A DNA stretch of 21,093 bases, taken from positions 1 to 21,093 of the forward strand of contig JAEWGQ010000091.1 in assembly GCA_023388235.1 (NCBI GenBank). Reading direction: 5' to 3'. The translations under genes were made by a program, and so were the position numbers. The notes under the pieces are model-generated. The model had not been told where the DNA came from. It saw only the letters and a program-made list of their open reading frames with translations, and did not search any database. Origin of the DNA: Actinomycetes bacterium. GTDB lineage: Bacteria > Actinomycetota > Actinomycetes > Actinomycetales > Cellulomonadaceae. Shown here in pieces: positions 6,860 through 13,476 of this stretch (position 1 is its first letter; each line of letters starts with the position of its first letter).

Positions 6860-8797
6860 CTACTCCCCGAGCACCGGCTTCAGCTGGGTGATCCGCCACC
6901 GGCGGCGCCACGCCGTGGCCGCCACCCCCGCCGCGAGCCCGAGCAGGCCGATCGCGCCCACGACCACCAGGTCGCGCACGTACCGGTCCTGCGGCCCGCC
7001 CGTCAGGGAGATCCGCAGCCCGTCCACCACGTGCGACATCGGCAGCAGCGGGTGCACCACCCGGAACGGCAGCGGGAGCGTCTGCTCCGGGTAGATGCCG
7101 GCCGCGCTGGTCAGCTGCACCATCAGCAGCACCAGGGCGACCGCCGACCCCACGATGCCGAACGCCGTCCGCAGCGCGTGCGCGATGGCCGTGAACGTGA
7201 ACGACGCGACCAGCACCAGCGCGATCGTCGCCGGCCAGCTCCGCGGGTCCAGGCCGAGCCCGAGCTGCACGATCGCCAGCAGCACCAGCGCGCCCGCCCA
7301 GCCGATCGCCGCCACCGGCAGGAACCCCGCGAGCGCCACCCGCAGCGAGCTCGACCGGGACGCCAGCCCGCGGGGGTTCACCGGCCGCAGGATCGTGAAC
7401 ACCGCGACGCCGAACACGCACAGCGCGATGCCGAAGAAGAACGGCGCGAGACCCTGCCCGTAGTACTTCGCCTCGTTCTCGGACTCCACCCGCACCTCGG
7501 TCGGGTCGGCGAGCTGCTCGGCCGTGCCCTGCGGGTCGGACTGCCCCAGGGTCGGGACCTGCGCCACCGCCGACGTCAGCCCGTCCGCGAGCGTCGACGC
7601 CCCCTGGTGCAGCTCCTGCGTCCCGCTCACGAGCTGCCCCGCGCCGTCCGCCGCCGTCTGCAACCCCGTCGTGAGCTCCCCGAGCCCGTCCGCGACCTGC
7701 CGCGACCCGGACGCCAGCCGGTCGATGTCGGACCGCGCGGCCTCGATGCGCTGCTGCACCACCGGGATCTCCGCCGTCGCCGCGTCCACCCGCGCGTTCA
7801 CCGCGTCCGCCGCCGCCCGGACGTCCTGCGTGGCCGCCACGACGTCACCCGCGCGCGACGCCGCCGCGCGGGCCGTCTGCTGGATCTGCTGGAACGCGGG
7901 GTCCGCCGCCTGGTCCGGGTGGCTCTGCGCCCACGCGTCGAGCGCGGACACCACCTGCGCCGTGCGGGTCGGCAGCCCCGTGGCGTCCTGCGCCACCAGG
8001 CCCGACAGCCGCGCCGCGCTGCCCGCCACCTGGTCGGCGGCACGTCCCGCCGCCGGCAGCGCCGGCACGACCCGGTCCACCAGCGGGTCCACGACCCCGG
8101 CGATCCGGGCGTCACCCTGCGCCACCTGCTCCGCGCCGTCGTGCAGGGCCACCGACGCGTCGTGCGCGTTCACCAGGCCGGAGCTCAGCTGCCCCGCCCC
8201 GTCCTGCGCGGTCGCCAGGCCGTCGCGCAGCCGGGTGGAGCCGTCCGCGGCCTGCTGCAGGCCCGTCCGCAGCTGCGCGAGCTGCTCGAACGCGACCGCG
8301 AAGTACGCCGACGTCGCCGCGGCGTTGATCCGCTCCTTCAGCTCGATCGCCAGCCCCTGGGCCGCCACCCCCACGATGAAGCCGTTCGCCCCGTTGCGGC
8401 GCAGCACCACCTCCGCCGCCTTCGGGTCCCCGGACTGCGCGGCGGCCAGGTTCGCGGAGAAGTCCTGCGGGATCGTGATCGTCATGAGGTAGGTGCCGTC
8501 CGCCAGCCCCGTCCGCGCGTCGTCCGCGTCCGTCCGGGTCCACGCGACGATCGGCTCGGCCTCCAGGCGGCGCACCACCCGCTCGCCGCCGTCGACCTGC
8601 TGCCCCTGCACCTCGACCGGCTGGTCCTCGTCGACCACGGCCACCTTGATGTCCTCGAGGCTGCCGTACGGGTTCCAGTTCGACCACAGGTACAGGCCGC
8701 CGTACAGCGACGGGAGCAGGATCAGGAACAGCAGGGCCACGCGCTGCACCGGCACCCGGTACCGGCGCAGCTCCGACCAGGCCAGCGGGACGCTCAC
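6860..8797 (-). CDS. YhgE/Pip-family ABC-2-type membrane protein
   Basis: The 645-residue protein has one N-terminal membrane helix (VALLFLILLPSLYGGLYLW, about residues 17-35), a long extracytoplasmic region, and about five helices after residue 445. This is the layout of YhgE/Pip proteins, related to ABC-2 permeases, to the phage receptors Pip and YueB, and to EsaA of type VII secretion. The outer region holds two blocks of degenerate repeats of the type ADGAGQLxxG, at about residues 180-235 and 360-410, probably forming a long helical stalk. The GTG at 8797 has GGAGG four nt upstream and overlaps the TGA of the ATPase-like gene by four bases (GTGA), so the two are translationally coupled. 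The exported substrate is unknown. Longer in-frame extensions upstream would overlap the coupled gene and are not real. Confidence 0.85.
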   Translation of the reverse strand: MSVPLAWSELRRYRVPVQRVALLFLILLPSLYGGLYLWSNWNPYGSLEDIKVAVVDEDQPVEVQGQQVDGGERVVRRLEAEPIVAWTRTDADDARTGLADGTYLMTITIPQDFSANLAAAQSGDPKAAEVVLRRNGANGFIVGVAAQGLAIELKERINAAATSAYFAVAFEQLAQLRTGLQQAADGSTRLRDGLATAQDGAGQLSSGLVNAHDASVALHDGAEQVAQGDARIAGVVDPLVDRVVPALPAAGRAADQVAGSAARLSGLVAQDATGLPTRTAQVVSALDAWAQSHPDQAADPAFQQIQQTARAAASRAGDVVAATQDVRAAADAVNARVDAATAEIPVVQQRIEAARSDIDRLASGSRQVADGLGELTTGLQTAADGAGQLVSGTQELHQGASTLADGLTSAVAQVPTLGQSDPQGTAEQLADPTEVRVESENEAKYYGQGLAPFFFGIALCVFGVAVFTILRPVNPRGLASRSSSLRVALAGFLPVAAIGWAGALVLLAIVQLGLGLDPRSWPATIALVLVASFTFTAIAHALRTAFGIVGSAVALVLLMVQLTSAAGIYPEQTLPLPFRVVHPLLPMSHVVDGLRISLTGGPQDRYVRDLVVVGAIGLLGLAAGVAATAWRRRWRITQLKPVLGE

Positions 8798-10110
8798 GGT
8801 TCCTCCACGTGGGTCGGTCGCAGCTCCAGCACCGTCCGGTCGAGCGGCACGGCGGGCAGCGGGGTCAGCGGGGTCCGCGGATCGCCCGCGGCGGTCACGG
8901 CGAGCACGGTGCAGGCGTCGGCGGCCGCGACCCGGGCGAGCGCCGCCCAGACGAGCGCCTGCTCCTCGTCCGGCAGGCCGACGTCGAGGTCGTCCAGCAC
9001 CAGCAGCTCCGGGCGGGCCAGGGCCGCGAGCGCCACCGCCAGCAGCGTCTGCTGCACCGCGGCCAGACCCGACACCCGCTCGTCCCCCGCCGCGGTCAGC
9101 CCCGTGAGGTCGCGCACCTCGTCCACCCGGTAGCCCAGGGCGTCCGACCCGCGCGGGCGCACCCGCTCCCAGCGCGCACGCTCCCGGAACGCCGTGGCGA
9201 CGGTGTGGTTCTCCTCCGGGACCATGACGCGGTCCACCCGCGCCACCGCCGACCGGTGCCGCACCTGGCGCGTGTCGCGCGGCAGGTCGTGACCCAGCAC
9301 CCGGAGCGTGCCGACCGACGGGCGCGCCCGCCCCGTCAGGCTGAGCAGCAGCATCGACCGGCCCGTGCCCCCGGCGCCGCGGACCTCCACGACCTCGCCC
9401 GCCCGCGCCGTGAGGTCCACGTGCCGGTACACCCACGCGCCGCCGGAGCGCATGCCGAGGCCCCGCGCCAGGACGACGGCGTCGGGGTCGGCCGGGGGGA
9501 CGTCGGGGTCGGAGGGGTCGGCGGGGGCGTCCGGGGCGGCGGGAGCGTCCGGGTCGGACGTCGCGTCGCCGGCCGCCACGGGCTCGAGCGGCTGGGTGTC
9601 CGACAGGTCGTCGGCCCGGTCCCGGCGGCGGCGACCGGCGCGACGCCCGAACCGCCCGCGCCGGACGGGACCGTCCCGCCCTGCGGTGCCGGCCGCGCCC
9701 GCGGCGTCGGGGGAGCCGCCCCCGGGCTGCGCGGTCCGAGCGGCGCCGGGGTCCTCCGCGTCGTGCTCGTCCTCCGGGTCGTGCGCGTCCTGCGCGTCGT
9801 GCGTGTCCTGCGCGTCGCCCGCTACCTGCGCGTCGCCCGCGTCGTCCGCGACCGGCACGTCGCCCGAGTCGTGCTCGACCGGCACGTCGCCCGCGACCGG
9901 CACGTCGCGCGCGGCCTGCGTGCCGCCCGGGACCTGCGTGCGTCCCGGTGCCTCCCCGTCGTCCGCGGCGTGCGCGCGCCCCGGGCCCTCCGCGCGGTCC
10001 GCGCCGCGCGTGTCGTCCGGGCCCTCCGCGCTCCCCGCCGGGCCGGACGGCGCCGGTCCCTGCCCGGCGGACGCGTCCTCGCGCCCGCCCTGCGACTCCT
10101 CGGGTGACAT
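8794..10110 (-). CDS. Divergent ABC transporter ATP-binding-like protein with low-complexity acidic N-terminus
   Basis: Residues from about 218 to the end (438) have the order of an ABC nucleotide-binding domain, but every key motif is altered. Walker A is GAGGTGRS (245-252), with arginine 251 for the lysine. The Q-loop position reads VPEENHTV. The signature is VSGLAAVQ around S347 instead of LSGGQ. Walker B ends LLVLDD (D373-D374), with aspartate for the catalytic glutamate. The H-switch histidine is replaced by A407 (AVTAAGD). The first ~215 residues are rich in Asp, Ala, Pro and Gly, with degenerate units such as GDVPV and DAQDAHD and a basic patch near 145-165. The ATG at 10110 has GGGAGGTG four nt upstream. 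The gene is coupled to the YhgE/Pip permease, so it is probably its cytoplasmic partner, with weak or no ATPase activity. Function is inferred. Confidence 0.75.
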   Translation of the reverse strand: MSPEESQGGREDASAGQGPAPSGPAGSAEGPDDTRGADRAEGPGRAHAADDGEAPGRTQVPGGTQAARDVPVAGDVPVEHDSGDVPVADDAGDAQVAGDAQDTHDAQDAHDPEDEHDAEDPGAARTAQPGGGSPDAAGAAGTAGRDGPVRRGRFGRRAGRRRRDRADDLSDTQPLEPVAAGDATSDPDAPAAPDAPADPSDPDVPPADPDAVVLARGLGMRSGGAWVYRHVDLTARAGEVVEVRGAGGTGRSMLLLSLTGRARPSVGTLRVLGHDLPRDTRQVRHRSAVARVDRVMVPEENHTVATAFRERARWERVRPRGSDALGYRVDEVRDLTGLTAAGDERVSGLAAVQQTLLAVALAALARPELLVLDDLDVGLPDEEQALVWAALARVAAADACTVLAVTAAGDPRTPLTPLPAVPLDRTVLELRPTHVEEP

Positions 10111-10190
10111 CCGGCACCTCCCTGGGGACGCGTCGGAACCGCCCCCTGCCAGCCAGCCTCCCGGGGGGTCCGGGAGGCCGCAACCCACGG

Positions 10191-10395
10191 GGCCCGCCTC
10201 GCACGTTCGGAGACTCCCAACGGGTCCCCGGAGAGCGCGCGTCGGCCCGAGCACGCACGAGCGCGACGAGGCCCACCTCGCACGTTCGGAGACTCCGAAC
10301 GGGTCCCCGGGGAGCGCGCGTCGGCCCGAGCACGCACGAGCACGCACCGTCGGAGACTCCGACCGGTGTCCGTGCGGCGCGCGCAGGCCCGAGCC
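10191..10395. repeat. Palindrome-containing 79-bp tandem repeat (2 full units plus a partial third)
   Basis: Unit 1 (10191-10269) and unit 2 (10270-10348) are near-identical 79-bp direct repeats; a shorter degenerate third runs from 10347 to about 10395. Each contains a palindrome. In unit 2 it is perfect, CGTTCGGAGACTCCGAACG (10283-10301). In unit 1 it has one mismatch (10204-10222), and in unit 3 the arms are seven bases (10349-10363). The same element recurs at 13214. The array fills much of the gap (10111-10471) between the divergent ATPase-like and TetR genes. The rest of that gap (10111-10190) shows only the ribosome-binding site of the minus-strand gene. Function is unknown: REP-like element, regulator site, or non-autonomous mobile sequence. 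Confidence 0.85.
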
Positions 10396-10422
10396 CCGGC
10401 CGACGCGGGCGCTGGACCGTCC

Positions 10423-10450
10423 TAGAGTGGCCGCCGGGCCGCAGGGCCCG
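10423..10450 (+). promoter_or_regulatory. Candidate promoter and operator of the TetR gene
   Basis: TAGAGT (10423-10428), in the same CCTAGAGT context as the candidate -10 of the LLM gene at 905, is a likely -10. Immediately downstream, at the expected start point, is an inverted repeat CGGGCC-GCAG-GGCCCG (10435-10450), where an autoregulatory TetR dimer could bind. The -35 is not convincing and GC-rich inverted repeats are common by chance, so this is tentative. Confidence 0.35.
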
Positions 10451-10471
10451 TCGACCGGGGAGAGGTGGGAC

Positions 10472-11113
10472 GTGGTGCCGCGGATCGATGCCCCCACCGT
10501 GGCGGAGCACCGTGCCGCCCGGCAGCGGGCGCTGCTCGACGCCGCGCGCAGCATGCTCACCGCGGAGCCGGACCGCGTGCCGTCGCTCGCCGAGGTGGGC
10601 GAGCTCGCGGGCCTGTCGCGGTCGAGCGTCTACCAGTACTTCCGCTCGCGCGACGACCTGCTGCGGGCCGTCGTCAGCGAGTCGTTCCCGCGCTGGCAGC
10701 AGCGGCTCGACGCGGCGATGTCCGCGGCGCCCGGCCCGGCGGCGCGGGTGCTCGCGTTCGTGCGCGCGAACCTGGAGCTCGTCGCGGACGGCGAGCACGC
10801 CCTCGCCCGCACGCTCGCCGTGGTGGCACCGGCCGAGGACCTGGCGCGCGAGTCGCACGCGTTCCACGAGGCGCTGCTGCTGCCCGTGCTCGACGCCCTC
10901 ACGGAGCTCGGCGCGCCCGACCCCGAGACCACGACCGAGCTGGTCAACGCCCTCGTGCACGCGGCGACGCGCCGGGTCGAGCAGACCGGCGACCTCGAGC
11001 GCGCCTACGCGGCCACCGCGGCGGTGCTGACCGCCTACCTCGACAGCCTGACGCCGGGCACGCGCGGGCTCCCGGAGGGCGCCGCCGACCTGCCGGGCGC
11101 GGACGACCGCTAG
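10472..11113 (+). CDS. TetR/AcrR-family transcriptional regulator
   Basis: The 213-residue protein has the TetR N-terminal helix-turn-helix: RQRALLDAARSML, then PSLAEVGELAGLSRSSVYQYF and RSRDDLLRAVV, at about residues 15-65. A helical ligand-binding and dimerisation domain follows without recognisable specificity. Two adjacent GTG codons (10472 and 10475) are possible starts. AGAGG at 10461-10465 gives 6 nt spacing to the first, which I chose. It is divergent from the ATPase-like/YhgE pair and convergent with the ABC/FtsX pair, so either could be its target. The divergent pair is the usual arrangement. Confidence 0.88.
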   Translation: MVPRIDAPTVAEHRAARQRALLDAARSMLTAEPDRVPSLAEVGELAGLSRSSVYQYFRSRDDLLRAVVSESFPRWQQRLDAAMSAAPGPAARVLAFVRANLELVADGEHALARTLAVVAPAEDLARESHAFHEALLLPVLDALTELGAPDPETTTELVNALVHAATRRVEQTGDLERAYAATAAVLTAYLDSLTPGTRGLPEGAADLPGADDR

Positions 11114-11120
11114 GAGACCG

Positions 11121-11292
11121 GCGGCCCCACGCCGGACGCGGGCGGACCACGCCGGGTCGCCTCACGCCGGACGGGGTCGCCTCACGCCGGACCGGGTCGC
11201 CTCACGCCGGACGGGGACGCCTCACGCCGGGTGCGAGCGGCTCGCGCCCTGTGCGAGCGACCTCACGCCGGACACGCACGACCTCACGCCGG
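11121..11292. repeat. 20-bp tandem repeat array (CACGCCGG core)
   Basis: Eight exact CACGCCGG cores start at 11128, 11148, 11163, 11183, 11203, 11223, 11264 and 11285, with a degenerate one at 11243. Spacing is mostly 20 bp, with one 15 and two 21. The typical unit is CTCACGCCGGACGGGGTCGC. The array fills the 170-nt gap between the stops of the convergent TetR and ABC genes. Its last unit overlaps the final codons and stop (11284-11286) of the ABC gene, so the array may have grown from that gene's 3' end. No hairpin with a T-tract was seen. Confidence 0.9.
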
Positions 11293-11976
11293 GCGCAGGC
11301 GGCCGTCCACCATCTCCAGCACGCGGTCCACGTGCTCCAGCACGTCGTGGTCGTGCGTGACCATCACGGTCGCGACGGAGCACTCGTGCGTCTGCCGCGC
11401 CAGCAGCTCCACGATCTCGTGGCTGCGGCGGCGGTCGAGCGCGGCGGTCGGCTCGTCCACGAGCAGCACCGACGGCGAGGCCACCAGCGCCCGGGCGATG
11501 CCGACGCGCTGGCGCTCACCACCGGACAGCCGCCCCGGGCGCCGGCGGGCGTGCTCGGCCATGCCGACCGAGGCGAGCAGCTCCTCGGGCGGGGTCGCGG
11601 CGCGGCGGCCGGTGATCTTCTCGACGAGGCGCAGCTGGTCGATCGCGGTCAGCGCCGGGACCAGGTTGCCGGACTGGAACACGAAGCCCACGTGCTCGCG
11701 GCGGAACCGGGCCAGCGCGCGCGCCGACACCCGGGTCAGGTCGGTGCCGTCGACGACGACCGACCCCGACGTCGGGGTGGCGAGCCCGCCGGCGACCGCC
11801 AGCAGGCTCGACTTCCCGGCTCCGGACGGGCCGACGACGGCGACGATCTCGCCCGGCCGGACCGTGAGGTCCACGTGGTCGAGGGCCGCGACGACCTGGT
11901 CGCCGTCGCCGAACGTGAGCGTGACGTCGGTGAGCTCGAGCCCGGTGCGGACCCGGGTGCTCGTGGTGCTGGTCAT
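11284..11976 (-). CDS. ABC transporter ATP-binding protein (MacB/LolD type)
   Basis: The 230-residue ATPase has all canonical elements: Walker A GPSGAGKS (49-56), Q-loop VFQSGNLVPALTA, signature LSGGERQRVGIARAL, Walker B VLLVDEPTAALD and H-switch VTHDHDV. The LVPALTA and GERQR features and the size fit the MacB/LolD/FtsE-like group that pairs with FtsX-fold permeases. These typically move lipids, lipoproteins, peptides or antibiotics, or transmit force across the membrane rather than import solutes. The ATG at 11976 overlaps the TGA of the permease gene (ATGA), so both are made together. The 3' end merges with the 20-bp repeat array. The substrate is unknown. Confidence 0.93.
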   Translation of the reverse strand: MTSTTSTRVRTGLELTDVTLTFGDGDQVVAALDHVDLTVRPGEIVAVVGPSGAGKSSLLAVAGGLATPTSGSVVVDGTDLTRVSARALARFRREHVGFVFQSGNLVPALTAIDQLRLVEKITGRRAATPPEELLASVGMAEHARRRPGRLSGGERQRVGIARALVASPSVLLVDEPTAALDRRRSHEIVELLARQTHECSVATVMVTHDHDVLEHVDRVLEMVDGRLRPA

Positions 11977-13103
11977 CGGTTCTCTCCCAGGGCGGTGACG
12001 GGGGCGACGGAGGCGATGCGGGCGGTCGCGACGACGGCGCCGACGAGCCCGAGGCCGACGATCAGCCCCGCGCCGCCGAGCACCGGGGCGGCCTCCAGCG
12101 CGAACGGCATCCCGGTGCCGTCGAGCAGCGCCCCGAGCCCGAGGCCCGCCGCGACGCCGACGGCGGTGGCGCCGACCAGGAGGATCGCGGCCTGCAGGAT
12201 GCCGTCGGTCAGCAGGTAGCGCGTCGAGGCGCCCATCGCCCGCATCACGGCGAGCTCGCGGGTGCGCTGCACGGTCCAGAGCGTGAAGAACGCCCCGACC
12301 ACCAGCGCGGAGATCGCGTACAGGAACGCCTGGATCAGCTGCATGGTCATCAGCTCGGCCGTGTACCCGGGCGAGGAGTCGAACGCCTCGGTGATCGTGC
12401 GGGCCGAGGTGCCGGCGGCCTCGTCGCCGGCGGACAGGTCGATCGCACCGTCGGACACCCCGCGCAGCGCGACCACGCTCGCGACGTCGTACGCGTCGGC
12501 GGGCACCGGGTCGCCCGGGCCGGCGCCGGCGTGCACCTCCTGCCATGTCGGCAGCGCGATGTAGCCGATGTCCACGTGCCCGAACGTGCGCTGGTCCGCC
12601 GTGAACCCGACGACCTCCAGGCGCGTGCCGACGCGGTCGATCGTCACGACGTCACCGAGGGCCAGGCCCTCGTCCCGCGCGGTGGCGCTCAGCACGACCT
12701 CGCCCGGCCCGCTGACGTCGTGGCCGTCGGCGGCCTCCGGCGACACGAACCCGCCGACCTCGACGCCGAACAGCGTGAGGTCCACCGGCGTGCCGTCCTC
12801 GTTCTTCGCGTTCACGATCGACGTGCCGAGCAGCTCCGCCTGCGCCACGCCGTCCTCGCCGGCCCAGGTGTCGCGCTGCGCGGTCGTCACCTCCGACCGG
12901 GTGAACGCCGAGTCGGTGCGCGTCCCCTCGGCGAACGCGACCGCGTCGACAGGGCTGCGCTGCAACCCCGAGACGCCGTCGACGACGAGCCCGGACGACA
13001 GGCCGGACAGCAGCACCATGAGCACGGCGATCAGTCCGATCACCGCCCCCATGAGGCCGAATCGGGTGCGCGCGAAGGTCAGCTCACGCAGTGCGAGGAA
13101 CAC
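11973..13103 (-). CDS. FtsX-family ABC transporter permease
   Basis: The 376-residue permease has one N-terminal membrane helix (GLMGAVIGLIAVLMVLLSG, about 15-33), a ~200-residue extracytoplasmic domain, then three C-terminal helices. The cytoplasmic loop RTRELAVMRAMGAS is diagnostic of the FtsX/MacB domain, and the end PVTALGENR is usual for the family. I chose the GTG at 13103, which has GGGAGG 8 nt upstream and gives the expected N-terminus. An in-frame GTG at 13169 would lie inside a palindrome next to the likely -10 element. The partner ATPase follows with a four-base overlap. The transported substrate is not predictable. Confidence 0.9.
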   Translation of the reverse strand: MFLALRELTFARTRFGLMGAVIGLIAVLMVLLSGLSSGLVVDGVSGLQRSPVDAVAFAEGTRTDSAFTRSEVTTAQRDTWAGEDGVAQAELLGTSIVNAKNEDGTPVDLTLFGVEVGGFVSPEAADGHDVSGPGEVVLSATARDEGLALGDVVTIDRVGTRLEVVGFTADQRTFGHVDIGYIALPTWQEVHAGAGPGDPVPADAYDVASVVALRGVSDGAIDLSAGDEAAGTSARTITEAFDSSPGYTAELMTMQLIQAFLYAISALVVGAFFTLWTVQRTRELAVMRAMGASTRYLLTDGILQAAILLVGATAVGVAAGLGLGALLDGTGMPFALEAAPVLGGAGLIVGLGLVGAVVATARIASVAPVTALGENR

Positions 13104-13156
13104 GGAGGTCGCCTCCCGGATCGGGTGCGGCGCCGGGTTCCCGACGCCGTGTCCCC

Positions 13157-13177
13157 ATGATACCGACACACTGTCGG
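13157..13177 (-). promoter_or_regulatory. Candidate promoter with operator palindrome for the FtsX/ABC operon
   Basis: On the minus strand TATCAT (13162-13157) is a good -10 match. Directly upstream of it, in the would-be spacer, lies a perfect inverted repeat CCGACA-CAC-TGTCGG (13163-13177), the classic place for a repressor to block polymerase. The leader to the GTG at 13103 would be about 47 nt. No clear -35 was found. The nearest visible regulator gene is the TetR at 10472. Confidence 0.5.
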
Positions 13178-13213
13178 CATCTGGCTGTCTCCCCGGTCAC
13201 ACCCGCTCCGTGC

Positions 13214-13320
13214 CGTTCGGAGACTCCCAGCGCGTCCGGAGGAAGGCGCGCGGCATCGGAGACCCCCACGGACCCCTCCGACGCCGCGTGGACCTCTCCC
13301 CACGCGCTCGGAGCCTCCGA
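13214..13320. repeat. Second locus of the palindrome-containing repeat
   Basis: CGTTCGGAGACTCCCAGCG (13214-13232) matches the palindrome of the 79-bp units at 10204-10222 except for one base, in the same orientation, and the following ~20 bases (GTCCGGAGGAAGGCGCGCGGC) are clearly related. A second smaller palindrome TCGGAG-C-CTCCGA lies at 13308-13320. The copies occupy the non-coding gap (13104-13476) upstream of the FtsX gene, showing a dispersed family rather than one local duplication. Confidence 0.7.
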
Positions 13321-13330
13321 ACGGAACCGT

Positions 13331-13457
13331 GGGAACGCGGGAACGCGGGCGCTGAGCGGCCCCGGGGGCGGGGGAACCGCGGGTGCACGAGAAGGACGGT
13401 GTGCCGGAGACCGCTGGGGGCGTGCGCGGGAATCGCGGGTGGGCGGGGAACCGCGGG
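13331..13457. repeat. Short GGGAACCGCGGG-type direct repeats
   Basis: Five related 11-12-bp copies occur in 127 bp: GGGAACGCGGG at 13331 and 13339 (overlapping), GGGAACCGCGGG at 13372 and 13446, and GGGAATCGCGGG at 13428. They sit just beyond the stop of the lipoprotein gene in the non-coding gap. Several copies contain CCGCGG, so short hairpins are possible. No coding potential is evident and no function is known. Confidence 0.6.
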
Positions 13458-13476
13458 AGCGCCGGGGTACCGGTGG

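Noticed and set aside
8809..10107. Plus-strand frame with VLRVVRVLRVARYLRV-like repeats
   Set aside because: The repeats are the antisense reading of the low-complexity N-terminus of the ATPase-like gene; no ribosome-binding site or domain.
10191..10395. CRISPR or transcription terminator
   Set aside because: The 79-bp units are direct repeats without unique spacers; the palindromes are followed by GC-rich sequence with no T-tract and lie between divergent gene starts.
6860..10960. Very long minus-strand frame joining YhgE/Pip to sequence far upstream
   Set aside because: Only the part below 8797 is real; the rest crosses the ATPase-like gene and the TetR gene out of frame and is low-complexity Arg/Gly-rich.
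11121..11292. CRISPR array
   Set aside because: Units are contiguous 20-bp tandem repeats with no distinct spacers, and there are no cas genes in the window.
13103..13169. Longer FtsX permease starting at GTG 13169
   Set aside because: That start would lie inside the operator-like palindrome beside the -10 candidate, while GTG 13103 has GGGAGG at proper spacing and the expected N-terminus.
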